Below, in pieces: positions 35,216 through 35,332 of a stretch of DNA of 35,332 bases. The position numbers and the translations under genes were made by a program. Each line of letters starts with the position of its first letter. Positions within the stretch are counted from its first letter, which is position 1. The notes below the pieces were generated by a model. The model was not told the origin of the DNA and did not search any database. It was given only the letters and a program-made list of their open reading frames with translations. Origin of the DNA: Alphaproteobacteria bacterium (lineage in GTDB: Bacteria; Pseudomonadota; Alphaproteobacteria; Caulobacterales; Caulobacteraceae); contig JAHJME010000013.1 in assembly GCA_018821435.1 (NCBI GenBank), positions 1 through 35,332 of the forward strand, read 5' to 3'.

Positions 35216-35332
35216 GCCCCGGCCCTTTGCGCCTGTGGCGCCGGGGCCGGCGTGGTGCGGGCGCGATAGGCCTGCAGCACCGCCTCGCCGTCCTCGTCGT
35301 AGAAGAACGGCAGGAAGGCGTAGCGGCGGCCC
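35212..35332 (-). CDS. Second 2OG-Fe(II) oxygenase, C-terminal fragment
   Basis: The last 40 codons of a gene that begins outside the window are visible. They encode GRRYAFLPFFYDEDGEAVLQ, matching the end of the next gene's oxygenase domain (GRRYAFLPFFYGEAEQ), then a Pro/Ala tail (ARTTPAPAPQAQRAGA) and TGA. The DNA match includes more than 30 identical bases around the GRRYAFLPFFY codons. The stop overlaps the start of the following paralog. The pair is a tandem duplication. Confidence 0.75.
   Translation of the reverse strand, partial: GRRYAFLPFFYDEDGEAVLQAYRARTTPAPAPQAQRAGA

Overview
This GC-rich window reads as chromosome from a member of Caulobacteraceae (Caulobacter or Phenylobacterium type). 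The main reasons are the flagellin locus layout (PseH, FlmG-like TPR glycosyltransferase, FlbT, FlaF, three flagellins, FlaG, FlaEY-like protein), a TTAA-N7-TTAA CtrA box, sigma-54 promoters with FlbD/ftr-like sites, an alphaproteobacterial GAAC-N7-GAAC LexA box and EcfG-type promoters. Species cannot be assigned from the sequence alone.

Layout. 1-471 (minus): start of an ammonium transporter gene and its PII partner glnK. 850-1970: two small exported proteins, each behind an EcfG-like promoter. 2068-7977: glyQ, glyS and ppdK. 8109-11111 (minus): an atypical D-aminoacylase-family amidohydrolase and a ketoacyl-ACP synthase III, separated by a large inverted repeat. 11307-13330: an outer-membrane beta-barrel protein, a small membrane protein and a sterol desaturase-family protein. 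13266-14869 (minus): an NrtR-like regulator and an HD hydrolase. 14979-16197: a universal stress protein behind a FixK/FNR-like box, with a small partner gene. 16232-17991 (minus): a lipoprotein and a MoxR ATPase.

18141-29282 is the flagellin locus. A cytidylyltransferase and PseH contribute to a pseudaminic-acid-type sugar nucleotide. FlmG is the likely flagellin glycosyltransferase. FlbT and FlaF control flagellin mRNA and export. Two nearly identical flagellins have sigma-54 promoters and structured leaders, and a third flagellin is divergent. FlaG and a 933-residue FlaEY-like propeller protein complete the set. A CtrA box lies between flmG and flbT, and a 21-codon leader ORF overlaps the TTG start of flbT.

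29331-31045 holds two unknown envelope proteins and ssb with an SOS box. 31113-35332 (minus) is a compact run: a second FlmG-like TPR glycosyltransferase, tryptophan 2,3-dioxygenase, a DUF3617 protein, and two tandem paralogous 2-oxoglutarate/Fe(II) oxygenases (the outer one cut by the window end). This last run is the least familiar part of the window and the best candidate for an undescribed protein-modification system. No tRNA, rRNA, CRISPR array or insertion sequence was recognised.
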